Below, piece by piece: positions 1 to 7,363 of a stretch of DNA of 64,000 nucleotides. This DNA is from JABFRG01 sp046351415 (GTDB lineage Bacteria; Myxococcota_A; Polyangia; Polyangiales; Polyangiaceae), in contig JAXLYO010000012.1 in assembly GCA_046351415.1 (NCBI GenBank), forward strand, positions 62,001 to 126,000. The letters are read 5' to 3'. Numbering within the stretch: the first letter of the stretch is position 1; the number at the start of each line of letters is the position of its first letter. The notes below the pieces were generated by a model. It was not told the origin of the DNA and ran no database searches. It saw nothing but the letters and a program-made list of their open reading frames with translations. Position numbers and translations under genes: made by a program.

Positions 1-2
1 TC

Positions 3-167
3 GAAGGGGCCAGCATCGGAAAGGCAGAGGTCTTCTTCCACCTCGGCGAGATCTCGGAGCGCCAAGGCGACAAGACGAAGGCCATTCAGATGTACGAGCG
101 AGCGGTCGAGAACGACCCGAGTCTCACTCAGGCAAAAGAACGCCTGGCAGCGCTACGGGCCTCGTGA
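3..167 (+). CDS. TPR-repeat protein, C-terminal end only
   Basis: The open frame enters from the left edge and encodes the last 54 residues of a larger protein. It shows one clear tetratricopeptide unit (FFHLGEISERQGD, then AIQMYERAVENDP) followed by a short helix ending ALRAS. TPRs are protein-protein interaction scaffolds. Its TGA overlaps the GTG of the next gene by 4 nt (GTGA), so the two are probably translationally coupled. The start and the rest of the protein lie outside the window, so no function can be given. Confidence 0.75.
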   Translation, partial: EGASIGKAEVFFHLGEISERQGDKTKAIQMYERAVENDPSLTQAKERLAALRAS

Positions 168-856
168 AACGGAGGGTACTCGAGTGGCTCGCGATCGCGA
201 GTATTCCCTTCGTGCGTCTGTGGCTTGCGACGCTCCGCGTGCGCGTCGTCATGGCTCCCGCACTCTCGCCCTACCTCGAGGACCCGCGTCCCTGGGTCTT
301 GTGCTTCTTTCACGGAACTCAGTTCGTTCTCCTTCGGTGGCCTCGTCGGCGCGCGACGGGAGTCCTCGTAAGCCACTCGAGAGACGGAGCGCTGCAGGCT
401 CGCTTCCTCGGCGCGCTCGGATTCCGGATTGTGCGCGGCTCTACCTCGAAGGGCGGTGCGGAGGGGCTTCGCGCTCTCGTTCGCTTCGCTAGAAAGAGTG
501 CAGGCAGTACCGGAGGAGACCTCGCGTTTGCCGTCGACGGTCCGCGCGGACCCTATGGGGAGGTGCATGGGGGCGCCATCGTTGCATCGGAACTCGCGCG
601 TGGTCTGCTCGTGCCGATGGGGGCAGCCTCCGCCCAGAAAGTGACGCTTGCGAAGGCTTGGGATCGTTTCGAAATTCCCCTCCCGTTTTCGCGGGTATGT
701 GTCTACTTGGGACCTCCTTCGGCGAGTGCGCCGGACGCCCTGAAGTGCTCGATTGTACAGGCAAATTTGGAGGCCAAGCGGTCACTCGACTCGTCTTTGG
801 AGGGCGCCGCGAGACTCAAGCGGTCCGTGCTTCTTCCGCCCACGGAAGTTGAATAA
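164..856 (+). CDS. DUF374 family lysophospholipid acyltransferase-like protein
   Basis: A 230-residue protein of the DUF374 branch of the glycerolipid acyltransferase superfamily. Family features in order are a hydrophobic N-terminal anchor (residues 8-30), a HGTQF segment (H50) at the catalytic-His position, SHSRDG (70-75), the glycine-rich VRGSTSKGG block (90-98) and the DGPRGP block (125-130) that is diagnostic for DUF374. Members are thought to acylate lipid A-like or lyso-lipid substrates at the inner membrane. The exact substrate cannot be read from sequence. The GTG start is supported by the 4-nt overlap with the upstream TPR gene. Confidence 0.85.
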   Translation: MKRRVLEWLAIASIPFVRLWLATLRVRVVMAPALSPYLEDPRPWVLCFFHGTQFVLLRWPRRRATGVLVSHSRDGALQARFLGALGFRIVRGSTSKGGAEGLRALVRFARKSAGSTGGDLAFAVDGPRGPYGEVHGGAIVASELARGLLVPMGAASAQKVTLAKAWDRFEIPLPFSRVCVYLGPPSASAPDALKCSIVQANLEAKRSLDSSLEGAARLKRSVLLPPTEVE

Positions 857-952
857 AAACGACGCTCCACCGGTCCAACAGGAGCTTACCTGCCGCTCTC
901 TTTCCCGACTCGTCTCACTCTCTCAATCATCTATCGCCTGGAGAATACACGC

Positions 953-1780
953 ATGAAGTTCGGTTCTTTCCTTTCGTTCGGTCGCATCGCCCCGCTCGCA
1001 CTCGTGGCGGCCACAGTCGCTTCTGGCTGTACGCTCACCGTGAAGACGAAGACGCGTTACGTGCTTCCGGATGGTGACCCGTCGACCGTCGCGACCGCGG
1101 CAGAAGACTGGAACGGCGAGCCGATCGACGTGCAAGCCGCGGGCGTTCAGGTTTCCGTGAACGGCGGAGCAAACATCACGGGCGTTGCGAACCTCAAGAA
1201 GATCACGGTGAAGGCACGCGTCCTCGCGATGGCCGACGACACCGACAAAGCAAGCGCCGAGCTTTCTCTCGCTGAGGCTGCAAAGACGCTGTCGGTCGCG
1301 AAGGTTGACGGCAAGTTCGTCATCGCGTGCGGTCACGGTGGCAGCCACGGGACGTCGAACGCTGACACGAGCGGCTGCGAGCTGCTCGACATCCAGATTC
1401 CCGCCGGAGATACCTCCAAGCCCATCGAGCTGACGACGTCGCTCGGCAACGGGTCGCTCAATGTCTCTGGCGTGACCGTCAAGAGTGCCCAACTCACGGG
1501 CGACGGCGACGCGACTGCGAAGCTCAGCTTCGTCAAGGGAGCAACCATCTCGCTGACCGCCAACAGCGGCAACGCATCCCTGTCGATCCCGGCAGGGTCG
1601 TCCGCTGACTCTGTCGTCTTGCTCGGCGACGCGAAGAAGAGCACGAGCGCCTTCGAGGGGGTAAAGCCTGACGGAGCAGCGGTTTCGCTCGGCAACAAGG
1701 GCGAAGGCGCCACGTCCATTCGCGTCGAGGCGAAGGAGTTCGCGGGCTCCCGCGAGGCCGCGAGCCTCCTCAAGTTCTGA
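953..1780 (+). CDS. Putative lipoprotein with repetitive beta-rich body
   Basis: A 275-residue predicted lipoprotein. The signal peptide ends in a lipobox VASGC, with C26 as the lipidated residue. The mature part is rich in Ser, Gly, Ala and Val with short alternating strands (LTTSLGNGSLNVSGV, LTANSGNASLSIPAGS), resembling DUF4097-type beta-solenoid surface proteins, although I cannot confirm that family. The start has GGAG about 10 nt upstream. It stands alone, convergent with ridA. No enzymatic motif is visible. Confidence 0.7.
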   Translation: MKFGSFLSFGRIAPLALVAATVASGCTLTVKTKTRYVLPDGDPSTVATAAEDWNGEPIDVQAAGVQVSVNGGANITGVANLKKITVKARVLAMADDTDKASAELSLAEAAKTLSVAKVDGKFVIACGHGGSHGTSNADTSGCELLDIQIPAGDTSKPIELTTSLGNGSLNVSGVTVKSAQLTGDGDATAKLSFVKGATISLTANSGNASLSIPAGSSADSVVLLGDAKKSTSAFEGVKPDGAAVSLGNKGEGATSIRVEAKEFAGSREAASLLKF

Positions 1781-1789
1781 GAGAAGCGC

Positions 1790-2167
1790 TCAGGGAATCA
1801 CTGCAATCGCGTCGATCTCGACGCGAGCGCCTTTCGGCAGCGCGGCGACTTGAACGGTCGCTCGCGCTGGCGGCGCTTTGTCGAACCGCTTCCCGTACGT
1901 CTCGTTGACGGCTTGGAAATCGCCGAGATTCGTGAGGTAGATGGTCGTCCGAGCCACGTTGGCGAACGTGAGACCGGATGCGGCAAGGACGGCGGCGAGA
2001 TTGTCCATGACGCGTTCCGTTTCGAGACGAATATCGCCCGTCACGAGCTCGCCCGTCTTCGGGTCGAGGGGGACCTGACCACTCAGGAAGACCATGTTGC
2101 CGGCCCGGATGGCTTGCGAATACGGACCGATGGCGGCGGGAGCTTCAGACGTCTGGATGGGTTGCAT
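1790..2167 (-). CDS. ridA: RidA family reactive-intermediate deaminase
   Basis: A 125-residue protein of the YjgF/YER057c/UK114 family, which hydrolyses reactive enamine/imine intermediates released by PLP enzymes such as threonine dehydratase. Residues expected in the active site are present: Y16 in GPYSQAI, R102 (the carboxylate-binding Arg, 105 in E. coli RidA) and E117 in RVEIDAIA. The length is typical. It follows recR by 38 nt on the same strand and may be the last gene of the dnaX-ybaB-recR transcript. It is convergent with the lipoprotein gene, 9 nt apart. Confidence 0.93.
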   Translation of the reverse strand: MQPIQTSEAPAAIGPYSQAIRAGNMVFLSGQVPLDPKTGELVTGDIRLETERVMDNLAAVLAASGLTFANVARTTIYLTNLGDFQAVNETYGKRFDKAPPARATVQVAALPKGARVEIDAIAVIP

Positions 2168-2205
2168 GATGCATGTACTCGCGAGGTGAAGGGTTGGGGT
2201 GTGGG

Positions 2206-2802
2206 TCAGATGGTTTTGCGGCCATCCATGGCTCGTCCGAGGGTGACCGGATCCGCGAACTCGAGGTCGCCTCCGTGGGGAATACCGCTCGCGATTCGAG
2301 AGACGGTAACCGGAAGGGCAGCCAGCTCGCGGCGGAGGAGGAGAGCGGTAGCCTCACCGTCGACGCTCGCGGGCGTCGCGAGAATGACTTCCTTGATCGG
2401 GCTTCCGCTCAGGCGCTTCGCGAGTGCTTGCACGGGCAAGTCCTCCGGGCCGATGCCCTCGAGTGGTGAGAGCAGTTTGCCGAGCACGAAATAGCGGCCG
2501 CGATGAATGCCCGAGCGCTCCATCGCGAGAAGGTCCTGCACCTTCGCAACGACGCACAATGTAGAGTCGTCACGGCGCGTGTCCGAGCAAATCGAGCAGG
2601 TCGTGCTGACGTCTGTCTCGGCGAGGTTGCCGCAGAGTTCGCAGGGGCGCACACGTTCGGCGAGCTCCAACAATTCGCGGCCAAGCTCTGCTGCGATGGT
2701 TGGATCGAGAGCGAGATGAAGCAAGTAGCGATAGGCCGTGCGCTCGCCGACGCCCGGAAGGCGCGACAGCAAGTGGATGACACGGCGTAGGCGAGGGGAC
2801 AC
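2206..2802 (-). CDS. recR: Recombination mediator protein RecR
   Basis: A 198-residue RecR, which acts with RecF and RecO to load RecA at single-stranded gaps. It has an N-terminal helix-hairpin-helix (LPGVGER, 15-21), the Cys4 zinc finger (C54, C57, C69, C72) and a Toprim domain with VCVVAKVQDLLAMER followed by the GRYFVLGK segment. The length matches the family. The start is GTG. It lies 21 nt downstream of the ybaB homologue, the usual dnaX-ybaB-recR order, so the genes are probably co-transcribed. Confidence 0.96.
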   Translation of the reverse strand: MSPRLRRVIHLLSRLPGVGERTAYRYLLHLALDPTIAAELGRELLELAERVRPCELCGNLAETDVSTTCSICSDTRRDDSTLCVVAKVQDLLAMERSGIHRGRYFVLGKLLSPLEGIGPEDLPVQALAKRLSGSPIKEVILATPASVDGEATALLLRRELAALPVTVSRIASGIPHGGDLEFADPVTLGRAMDGRKTI

Positions 2803-2823
2803 GACGAACCTCGGTGTGTCGTC

Positions 2824-3144
2824 TCAGGTAAGGCCGGGGATCTTGACGCCGCCGGTGACCTTCTCGACTTCCGCTTCCATCGTCTTGTCGGCGTCGGCGA
2901 GGGCAGCATTCACGGCGGCACACACGCCATCGAGGACGAGGTCGATCGCTTCGCTCTTGAGGAACTCGGGATCGATTTCGATACGGTTGACTTTGCGCCC
3001 GAGGGTCACCGTTGCCTTCACCTTGTCGCCCATGGCGGAAGCGACGACTTCGCGATCGGCGAGCTCGGTTTTGGCTTGATCGACCTTGCGCTGGATGCGA
3101 GCGGCCTGACGCATGAGCTCGTTGATGCCACCACGAAATTGCAT
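2824..3144 (-). CDS. ybaB: YbaB/EbfC family nucleoid-associated protein
   Basis: A 106-residue protein of the YbaB/EbfC family, small dimeric DNA-binding proteins. The N-terminal helix (LMRQAARIQRKVDQAKTEL) and the central strands (ATVTLGRKVNRIEIDPEF) follow the family pattern. The ATG is preceded by a strong AGGAG at a 6-nt spacing. Its position between dnaX and recR is the conserved bacterial arrangement and supports the call. Confidence 0.94.
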   Translation of the reverse strand: MQFRGGINELMRQAARIQRKVDQAKTELADREVVASAMGDKVKATVTLGRKVNRIEIDPEFLKSEAIDLVLDGVCAAVNAALADADKTMEAEVEKVTGGVKIPGLT

Positions 3145-3200
3145 GAAAGACTCCTGGCTCTACGGTGTTGAAAAAGTTGGGTTGGGGGCTGCTTCGCCGT

Positions 3201-5189
3201 TCATTCGGAGGCAATTTTGATGTCGCGGAGCTCTGCGCCGAAGATGTCGATGGCGGCCTTGACGAGGGCGTGCTCCTCGATGCGCGCGCGAGCCGCCGCG
3301 ATGCGTCGCACGCGGAGCGCTTCGTCGACCGCCACGATCGTGTGGCGACGGAGAATGTCGGGGTTGGTCGCGGAGACGTCGAGCATCACTTTCGTCGTCT
3401 CGGAGAAGTGTGCGCGAGCCGCTATCTGCAGGGCCTCGACCGCTTCCGGCTCGCTCGCCTGAAGGCTGAGGAAGCTCTGTGGCTCGAAGGCGAGGATGAC
3501 GCGCGTTTCGTTCACCTCGAGCGGCACACCGTGTTCGAGTACGCAGGCAACACCAGGTTTCTCGTCGCGAACGCGCTCGACGATCTGGCGAAGGACTGCG
3601 AGCTCCGGCGGCGCGGTATCTGGGTCGACGACCGGCACGGTCGGTGCGCGCTTGATCGCCGGCATGCCTGAAGTCGGGCCACCTCGGCCCTCCGGAGGAA
3701 TCGACTTCGGGGCGGGAGTTCGAGAAGATTGGGGCGCGGAGGGGGCCGTGGAGAGGGCTTCGGGGCGCGAAGAAGGGAAGGTCGCGAGGGCGAGCGCTCC
3801 GATGATGTCGTCACCGGCCGCGACCGCAGCCGAATCGGGGCGCGTGAGGCTGCTCCGCGTACGAGGGCTCGGGCCAGGGGAGCGCTCCGTCGGCGCGGTC
3901 TCGTAGCCTACGGAGCGGACACCGGCCTCGCCGCCCCCTCCGCCGCCCGACGATGGACGACGCTCGCCCCCGCCGGGACCTTGTGGCGGAACGGGGCCGC
4001 TCAGTCGTCGCTCGAGGTCGGCCACACGAAGCAAGAGCTCGTCGAGCGGAAGCAGGGGAGGCCTGCGCGCGAGGCGAACGAGGAGCATCTCGAGAGCGCC
4101 TCGGGGATGCACGCTTTTCACGATGTCGTCGTACGAGCGCGAGAGACCGAGTTGAAGTCGGGAAAGGTCTTCGAGCGACGTCGCAGCGACGGCTTTCGTG
4201 AGGTCGAGCAGCTCTTCCGCGGGTGAGTCGATGACCTCGGAGAGGGAGCCTTCTTTGCCCGCGTCGACGTAGCTCTTTGCAGCGACGAGGTTCCGCAAGT
4301 GATGCAGCAGGTCGCGGGTGAAGTGAGGCATGTCGAAGCCCTGGTCGGCCACGGTTGCAACGACGGCCAGCGCTTCCGCTGCCTGCCCTGCGATGACGCG
4401 GTCGCTCAGCTGATGGAGAACGGCGCGGTCGGCCACGCCGAGGACCTTCGAGGTTGCTTCGGTGGTCAGGTCGGTTCCACTGAAGGCGATGACCTGGTCG
4501 AGCAGGCTCATCGCGTCGCGCATCGAACCTGCGGCTTCGCGCGCGAGAATCGAAATGGCGCCATCTTCGGCGGTGATGTTCTCGCTCTTCAGCACCTCGC
4601 GGAGGCGCGTCGCAATGACCGTCGCGCTGATGAGCTTGAAGTCGTAGCGCTGACAGCGACTGAGAATCGTCACCGGCACTTTATGCACTTCGGTCGTCGC
4701 GAAGATGAACTTCACGTGCGGCGGAGGTTCTTCGAGGGTCTTCAAGAACGCGTTCCATGCCGCGTTCGAGAGCATGTGGACTTCGTCGACGATGTAGATC
4801 TTGAAGCGGTCGCGTGCGGGGCGGAAGTTGAGGCCCTCTTGGAGGCGCCTCACCTCATCGACGCCGTTGTAACTGGCGCCATCGATCTCCTGGACGTCCA
4901 TGTCCGAGCCCAGCGCGATTTCCTTGCATGCTGCACATTGCTGGCAAGGCGTGGCTGTCGGTCCCGTAGCCTTGCCGTCGACGCCGAGACAGTTGAGGCA
5001 CTTGGCGAGGAGGCGCGCACTCGTCGTCTTGCCGACGCCGCGAACTCCCGTGAAGAGGAATGCATGTGCGACGCGATTCGTCGCGATCGCATTGGCGAGT
5101 GTCCGCGCGACGTGCTCTTGCCCTGCCAGGTCGTCGAACGACTGGGGGCGGTATTTCCGAGCAAGAACGAGGTAGCTCACGCCCCTCAT
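3201..5189 (-). CDS. dnaX: DNA polymerase III subunit gamma/tau
   Basis: A 662-residue clamp-loader ATPase. The AAA+ part shows Walker A GVRGVGKT (48-55), the zinc-module Cys residues (C64, C67, C82, C85, C88), Walker B IVDEVH (133-138) and sensor SRC (177-179). Domain III runs to about residue 370. It is followed by a low-complexity Pro/Gly/Arg/Ser linker and a C-terminal tau-like domain. I used the ATG at 5189. A GTG three codons later (MSYLVLARKYRPQ) matches the usual family N-terminus and has AGGGG just upstream, so it is a real alternative. The upstream DNA holds two hairpins and a DnaA box, listed separately. Confidence 0.96.
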   Translation of the reverse strand: MRGVSYLVLARKYRPQSFDDLAGQEHVARTLANAIATNRVAHAFLFTGVRGVGKTTSARLLAKCLNCLGVDGKATGPTATPCQQCAACKEIALGSDMDVQEIDGASYNGVDEVRRLQEGLNFRPARDRFKIYIVDEVHMLSNAAWNAFLKTLEEPPPHVKFIFATTEVHKVPVTILSRCQRYDFKLISATVIATRLREVLKSENITAEDGAISILAREAAGSMRDAMSLLDQVIAFSGTDLTTEATSKVLGVADRAVLHQLSDRVIAGQAAEALAVVATVADQGFDMPHFTRDLLHHLRNLVAAKSYVDAGKEGSLSEVIDSPAEELLDLTKAVAATSLEDLSRLQLGLSRSYDDIVKSVHPRGALEMLLVRLARRPPLLPLDELLLRVADLERRLSGPVPPQGPGGGERRPSSGGGGGGEAGVRSVGYETAPTERSPGPSPRTRSSLTRPDSAAVAAGDDIIGALALATFPSSRPEALSTAPSAPQSSRTPAPKSIPPEGRGGPTSGMPAIKRAPTVPVVDPDTAPPELAVLRQIVERVRDEKPGVACVLEHGVPLEVNETRVILAFEPQSFLSLQASEPEAVEALQIAARAHFSETTKVMLDVSATNPDILRRHTIVAVDEALRVRRIAAARARIEEHALVKAAIDIFGAELRDIKIASE

Positions 5190-5214
5190 GGATTACCGCG
5201 ACTCCACAAAGAAA

Positions 5215-5252
5215 TCGAGGGAGAGGACGGTCTTCACCGCACTCTCCCTCGA
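5215..5252. repeat. 11-bp perfect inverted repeat upstream of dnaX
   Basis: TCGAGGGAGAG (5215-5225) pairs exactly with CTCTCCCTCGA (5242-5252) across a 16-nt loop. It ends 26 nt before the dnaX ATG on the transcribed strand, so it would lie in the dnaX leader or promoter. There is no U-tract after it on the minus strand, which argues against a simple intrinsic terminator. It could be a leader hairpin or an operator. The pairing is seen directly and the role is inferred. Confidence 0.6.
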
Positions 5253-5258
5253 GGGGCC

Positions 5259-5267
5259 TGTGGATAA
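5259..5267 (-). promoter_or_regulatory. Perfect DnaA box in the dnaX upstream region
   Basis: TGTGGATAA on the + strand is the exact reverse complement of the consensus DnaA box TTATCCACA. It is 70 nt upstream of the dnaX start, between two perfect hairpins. A single 9-mer can occur by chance in a high-GC genome, but an AT-bearing exact match in front of a replication gene is suggestive of DnaA control. Confidence 0.4.
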
Positions 5268-5326
5268 CTTCGGATGACTGCGTCCCGCCGTCAGCGGATG
5301 CTCGTGAGAGCGCTTCGCCCCGACGA

Positions 5327-5357
5327 GGGCTGTCCCTAGATGATTGTGGGACAGCCC
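5327..5357 (-). terminator. Hairpin following etfA, possible terminator
   Basis: GGGCTGTCCC (5327-5336) pairs perfectly with GGGACAGCCC (5348-5357) across an 11-nt loop. It lies about 20 nt beyond the etfA stop codon on the transcribed strand, the usual place for an intrinsic terminator, but no T-run follows. It may stop transcription with help from Rho, or mark the 3' end of the etfBA transcript. Confidence 0.5.
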
Positions 5358-5377
5358 ACGGCCTTCCGATGGTCGAA

Positions 5378-6343
5378 CTAGGCGGTCGCCTTTTTCAGCT
5401 CACCGACGAGTTCGGGGACGGCGACGAAGAGGTCGGCCACGAGGCCGTAGTCAGCGACTTGGAAGATGGGGGCGTCGGGGTCTTTGTTGATCGCGACGAT
5501 CGTCTTCGAGCCCTTCATGCCGGCGAGGTGCTGGATGGCGCCGGAGATGCCGATGGCGAAGTAGAGCTTCGGCGCAACGACACGGCCCGTTTGGCCAACC
5601 TGCAGCTCCGGCGGAGCGTAGCCGGCGTCGCAGGCTGCACGGCTGGCGCCGATGGCTGCGCTGAGGAGCCCGGCGAGGGGCTCGAGCACCTCGTTGAACT
5701 TTTCCTTGAGAGCGCGACCGCCGGAGACGATGACGCGAGCTTCGCCGAGGTCGGGACGCTCACTCTTCGCAGCGTCGAGCTTCACGAATTCGACGCGGGC
5801 GGCGGCGGCATCTTTCGGAGCAGCGGCGACGTCTTCGATGGGGCTCGATCCACCGGAGGGGTCGGCCGCCGCGAACTCGCTCTGACGAACGCTGACGACG
5901 TGGACCTTGGTGAGGAGCTTGCAGGTACCGAATGCGTTGCCGGCGAACACCGGGCGACGGTAGGTGAGGGCTTCTCCCTCGGCCAGCACGCCGCTGATGT
6001 CCGGCGCATAGCCGGCGCCGAGCTTGGCGGCAACGCGGGGAGCGATGTCCTTACCGAACGAGCTGGCCGTGACGGCAACGACGTCGAAGCCGCCGCTTTG
6101 TGCGACTGCTGCGATGGTGGGCGCGTGGAGCTCGCACACGTGGCCGACGATGGATGCGTCGTCGCACACGAGAACTTTCTCGGCTCCGAAACCGGTGACT
6201 TCTGCCGCGGCACCTTTGGCGCCTGCCCCGATCACGAGGATCGAGAAAGGACGCCCTGCGTTCTTCGCGAACGTAATGGCGCTGTGCGTGGATTTGCGAA
6301 CCTTGCCCTCGAGGAGCTCTGCAACGATGAGTGTTTTGCCCAT
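5378..6343 (-). CDS. etfA: Electron transfer flavoprotein subunit alpha
   Basis: A 321-residue ETF alpha subunit. With EtfB it forms a soluble FAD/AMP heterodimer that takes electrons from acyl-CoA and other dehydrogenases to the quinone pool. The C-terminal FAD-binding domain is clear: VGQTGRVVAPKLYFAIGISG, then HLAGMKGS and IVAINKDPDAPIFQVADYG. The length is typical. It lies 28 nt downstream of etfB on the same strand and forms an etfBA operon. Confidence 0.96.
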   Translation of the reverse strand: MGKTLIVAELLEGKVRKSTHSAITFAKNAGRPFSILVIGAGAKGAAAEVTGFGAEKVLVCDDASIVGHVCELHAPTIAAVAQSGGFDVVAVTASSFGKDIAPRVAAKLGAGYAPDISGVLAEGEALTYRRPVFAGNAFGTCKLLTKVHVVSVRQSEFAAADPSGGSSPIEDVAAAPKDAAAARVEFVKLDAAKSERPDLGEARVIVSGGRALKEKFNEVLEPLAGLLSAAIGASRAACDAGYAPPELQVGQTGRVVAPKLYFAIGISGAIQHLAGMKGSKTIVAINKDPDAPIFQVADYGLVADLFVAVPELVGELKKATA

Positions 6344-6371
6344 GATGATTTTCTCTTGATGGCTAGAGGGC

Positions 6372-7196
6372 CTAGAGCGCCTTCGCTTCGGACTTCAGTT
6401 TTTCGACGAGCTCGGGCACGGACTTCACCTTGATGCCGGCCTTGCGACCCGGGGGAAGCTCGAAGTTCGTGTATTCGATTTTCAGTGCGGTATCGGTCGT
6501 GAGCTCTGCGAGCTTCATTTCCGTGAGCGGCTTCTTCTTCGCAGCCATGATGGCCATGAGCGCGGCGAAGCGAACGCCGTCGGGGTAGTTGTGGCTCTCG
6601 GGCGTGTGCACCGATTGCACGCTCTTCGGCGCGACGATGCGGAGGTCGACCGAGACGACTGCCGGAAGCGTCACGCGAAGGTAGAGCGTACCGCCGTCGA
6701 CTTCGCGGCCCACGAGCAGAGCCTTGTCGGCTTCGCTCTTGATGGTCGCGGCGAACGTGGCCTGCGGCCAGCCGAGGTACTCGGCGAGGGCCTGCCCCAC
6801 CTGGTTCGAGTCACCGTCGACGGCCTGCTTGCCCATGAGCACGAGATCCGGCTTCTCCTTCTCGATGACGGCCTTGAGGGCGCGCGCCACGAGGTCACCA
6901 TCGAGCGCATCGTCGGTCGCATCGACGCGAATCGCCCGGTCGGCGCCGGTTGCAAGGGCTGCGCGAAGCGTGGTCTCCGTTTCCTTGGGGCCGAACGTGA
7001 GCGCGACGACCTCACCTTGGCGGGCCTTCGGGTTCGTGCCGTTCTCGGTCAATCGGAGCGCGGTTTCGATCGCGTATTCATCGAACGGATTCGGCTTCCA
7101 CTCGAGGCCAGTCGTATCGATCTTGCCGCCGTTCACTTTGACTTTGTTGGCGTTGTCCGGGTCGGCAACGCGCTTGAGCGGAACGAGAATCTTCAC
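6372..7196 (-). CDS. etfB: Electron transfer flavoprotein subunit beta
   Basis: A 274-residue ETF beta subunit. It has the N-terminal MKILVPLKRV strand, the AMP-binding region (GKQAVDGDSNQVGQALAE) and the recognition-loop segment (RFAALMAIMAAKKKPL) that docks partner dehydrogenases. It is translated first in the etfBA operon. The upstream 167 nt carry a 14-bp palindrome and a TTGACA element, suggesting that etfBA has its own regulated promoter and does not rely only on read-through from the PEGA gene. Confidence 0.96.
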   Translation of the reverse strand: MKILVPLKRVADPDNANKVKVNGGKIDTTGLEWKPNPFDEYAIETALRLTENGTNPKARQGEVVALTFGPKETETTLRAALATGADRAIRVDATDDALDGDLVARALKAVIEKEKPDLVLMGKQAVDGDSNQVGQALAEYLGWPQATFAATIKSEADKALLVGREVDGGTLYLRVTLPAVVSVDLRIVAPKSVQSVHTPESHNYPDGVRFAALMAIMAAKKKPLTEMKLAELTTDTALKIEYTNFELPPGRKAGIKVKSVPELVEKLKSEAKAL

Positions 7197-7290
7197 GGTA
7201 CAAATACCTTTCCCGAAAAAACGACAGTCTTTCCGGCTGACGAAACCACAGCATCAAACCTTCGCACCGCCCGAAGGCGGGTGCTCGCAG

Positions 7291-7304
7291 TGAATGGCCA
7301 TTCA
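7291..7304. promoter_or_regulatory. 14-bp perfect palindrome upstream of etfBA, TetR-type operator candidate
   Basis: TGAATGGCCATTCA reads identically on both strands. It lies 95 nt upstream of the etfB start, just downstream of a TTGACA element on the minus strand. The half-site TGAATG matches the half-site known for Bacillus subtilis FadR, a TetR-family repressor of fatty-acid degradation genes that include etfBA there, although the spacing is shorter here. The palindrome is seen directly; the operator role is inferred. Confidence 0.5.
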
Positions 7305-7331
7305 TTAGGGTTCCTATGCCGCCCGTGTCAA
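7302..7331 (-). promoter_or_regulatory. Possible housekeeping promoter for etfBA
   Basis: On the minus strand there is an exact TTGACA (7331-7326), followed after 18 nt by TAATGA (7307-7302), a weak -10 element. The palindromic operator candidate overlaps the -10 side, where a repressor would block transcription. The -35 match is strong and the -10 is poor, so the call is tentative. Confidence 0.3.
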
Positions 7332-7363
7332 CCAGAGAGGCGGCGAAGGCCGGGGAAAGGCTC

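Noticed and set aside
5190..5377. Replication origin
   Set aside because: Only one perfect DnaA box was found and there is no AT-rich unwinding region or dnaA/dnaN/gyrB context. A dnaX regulatory site fits better.
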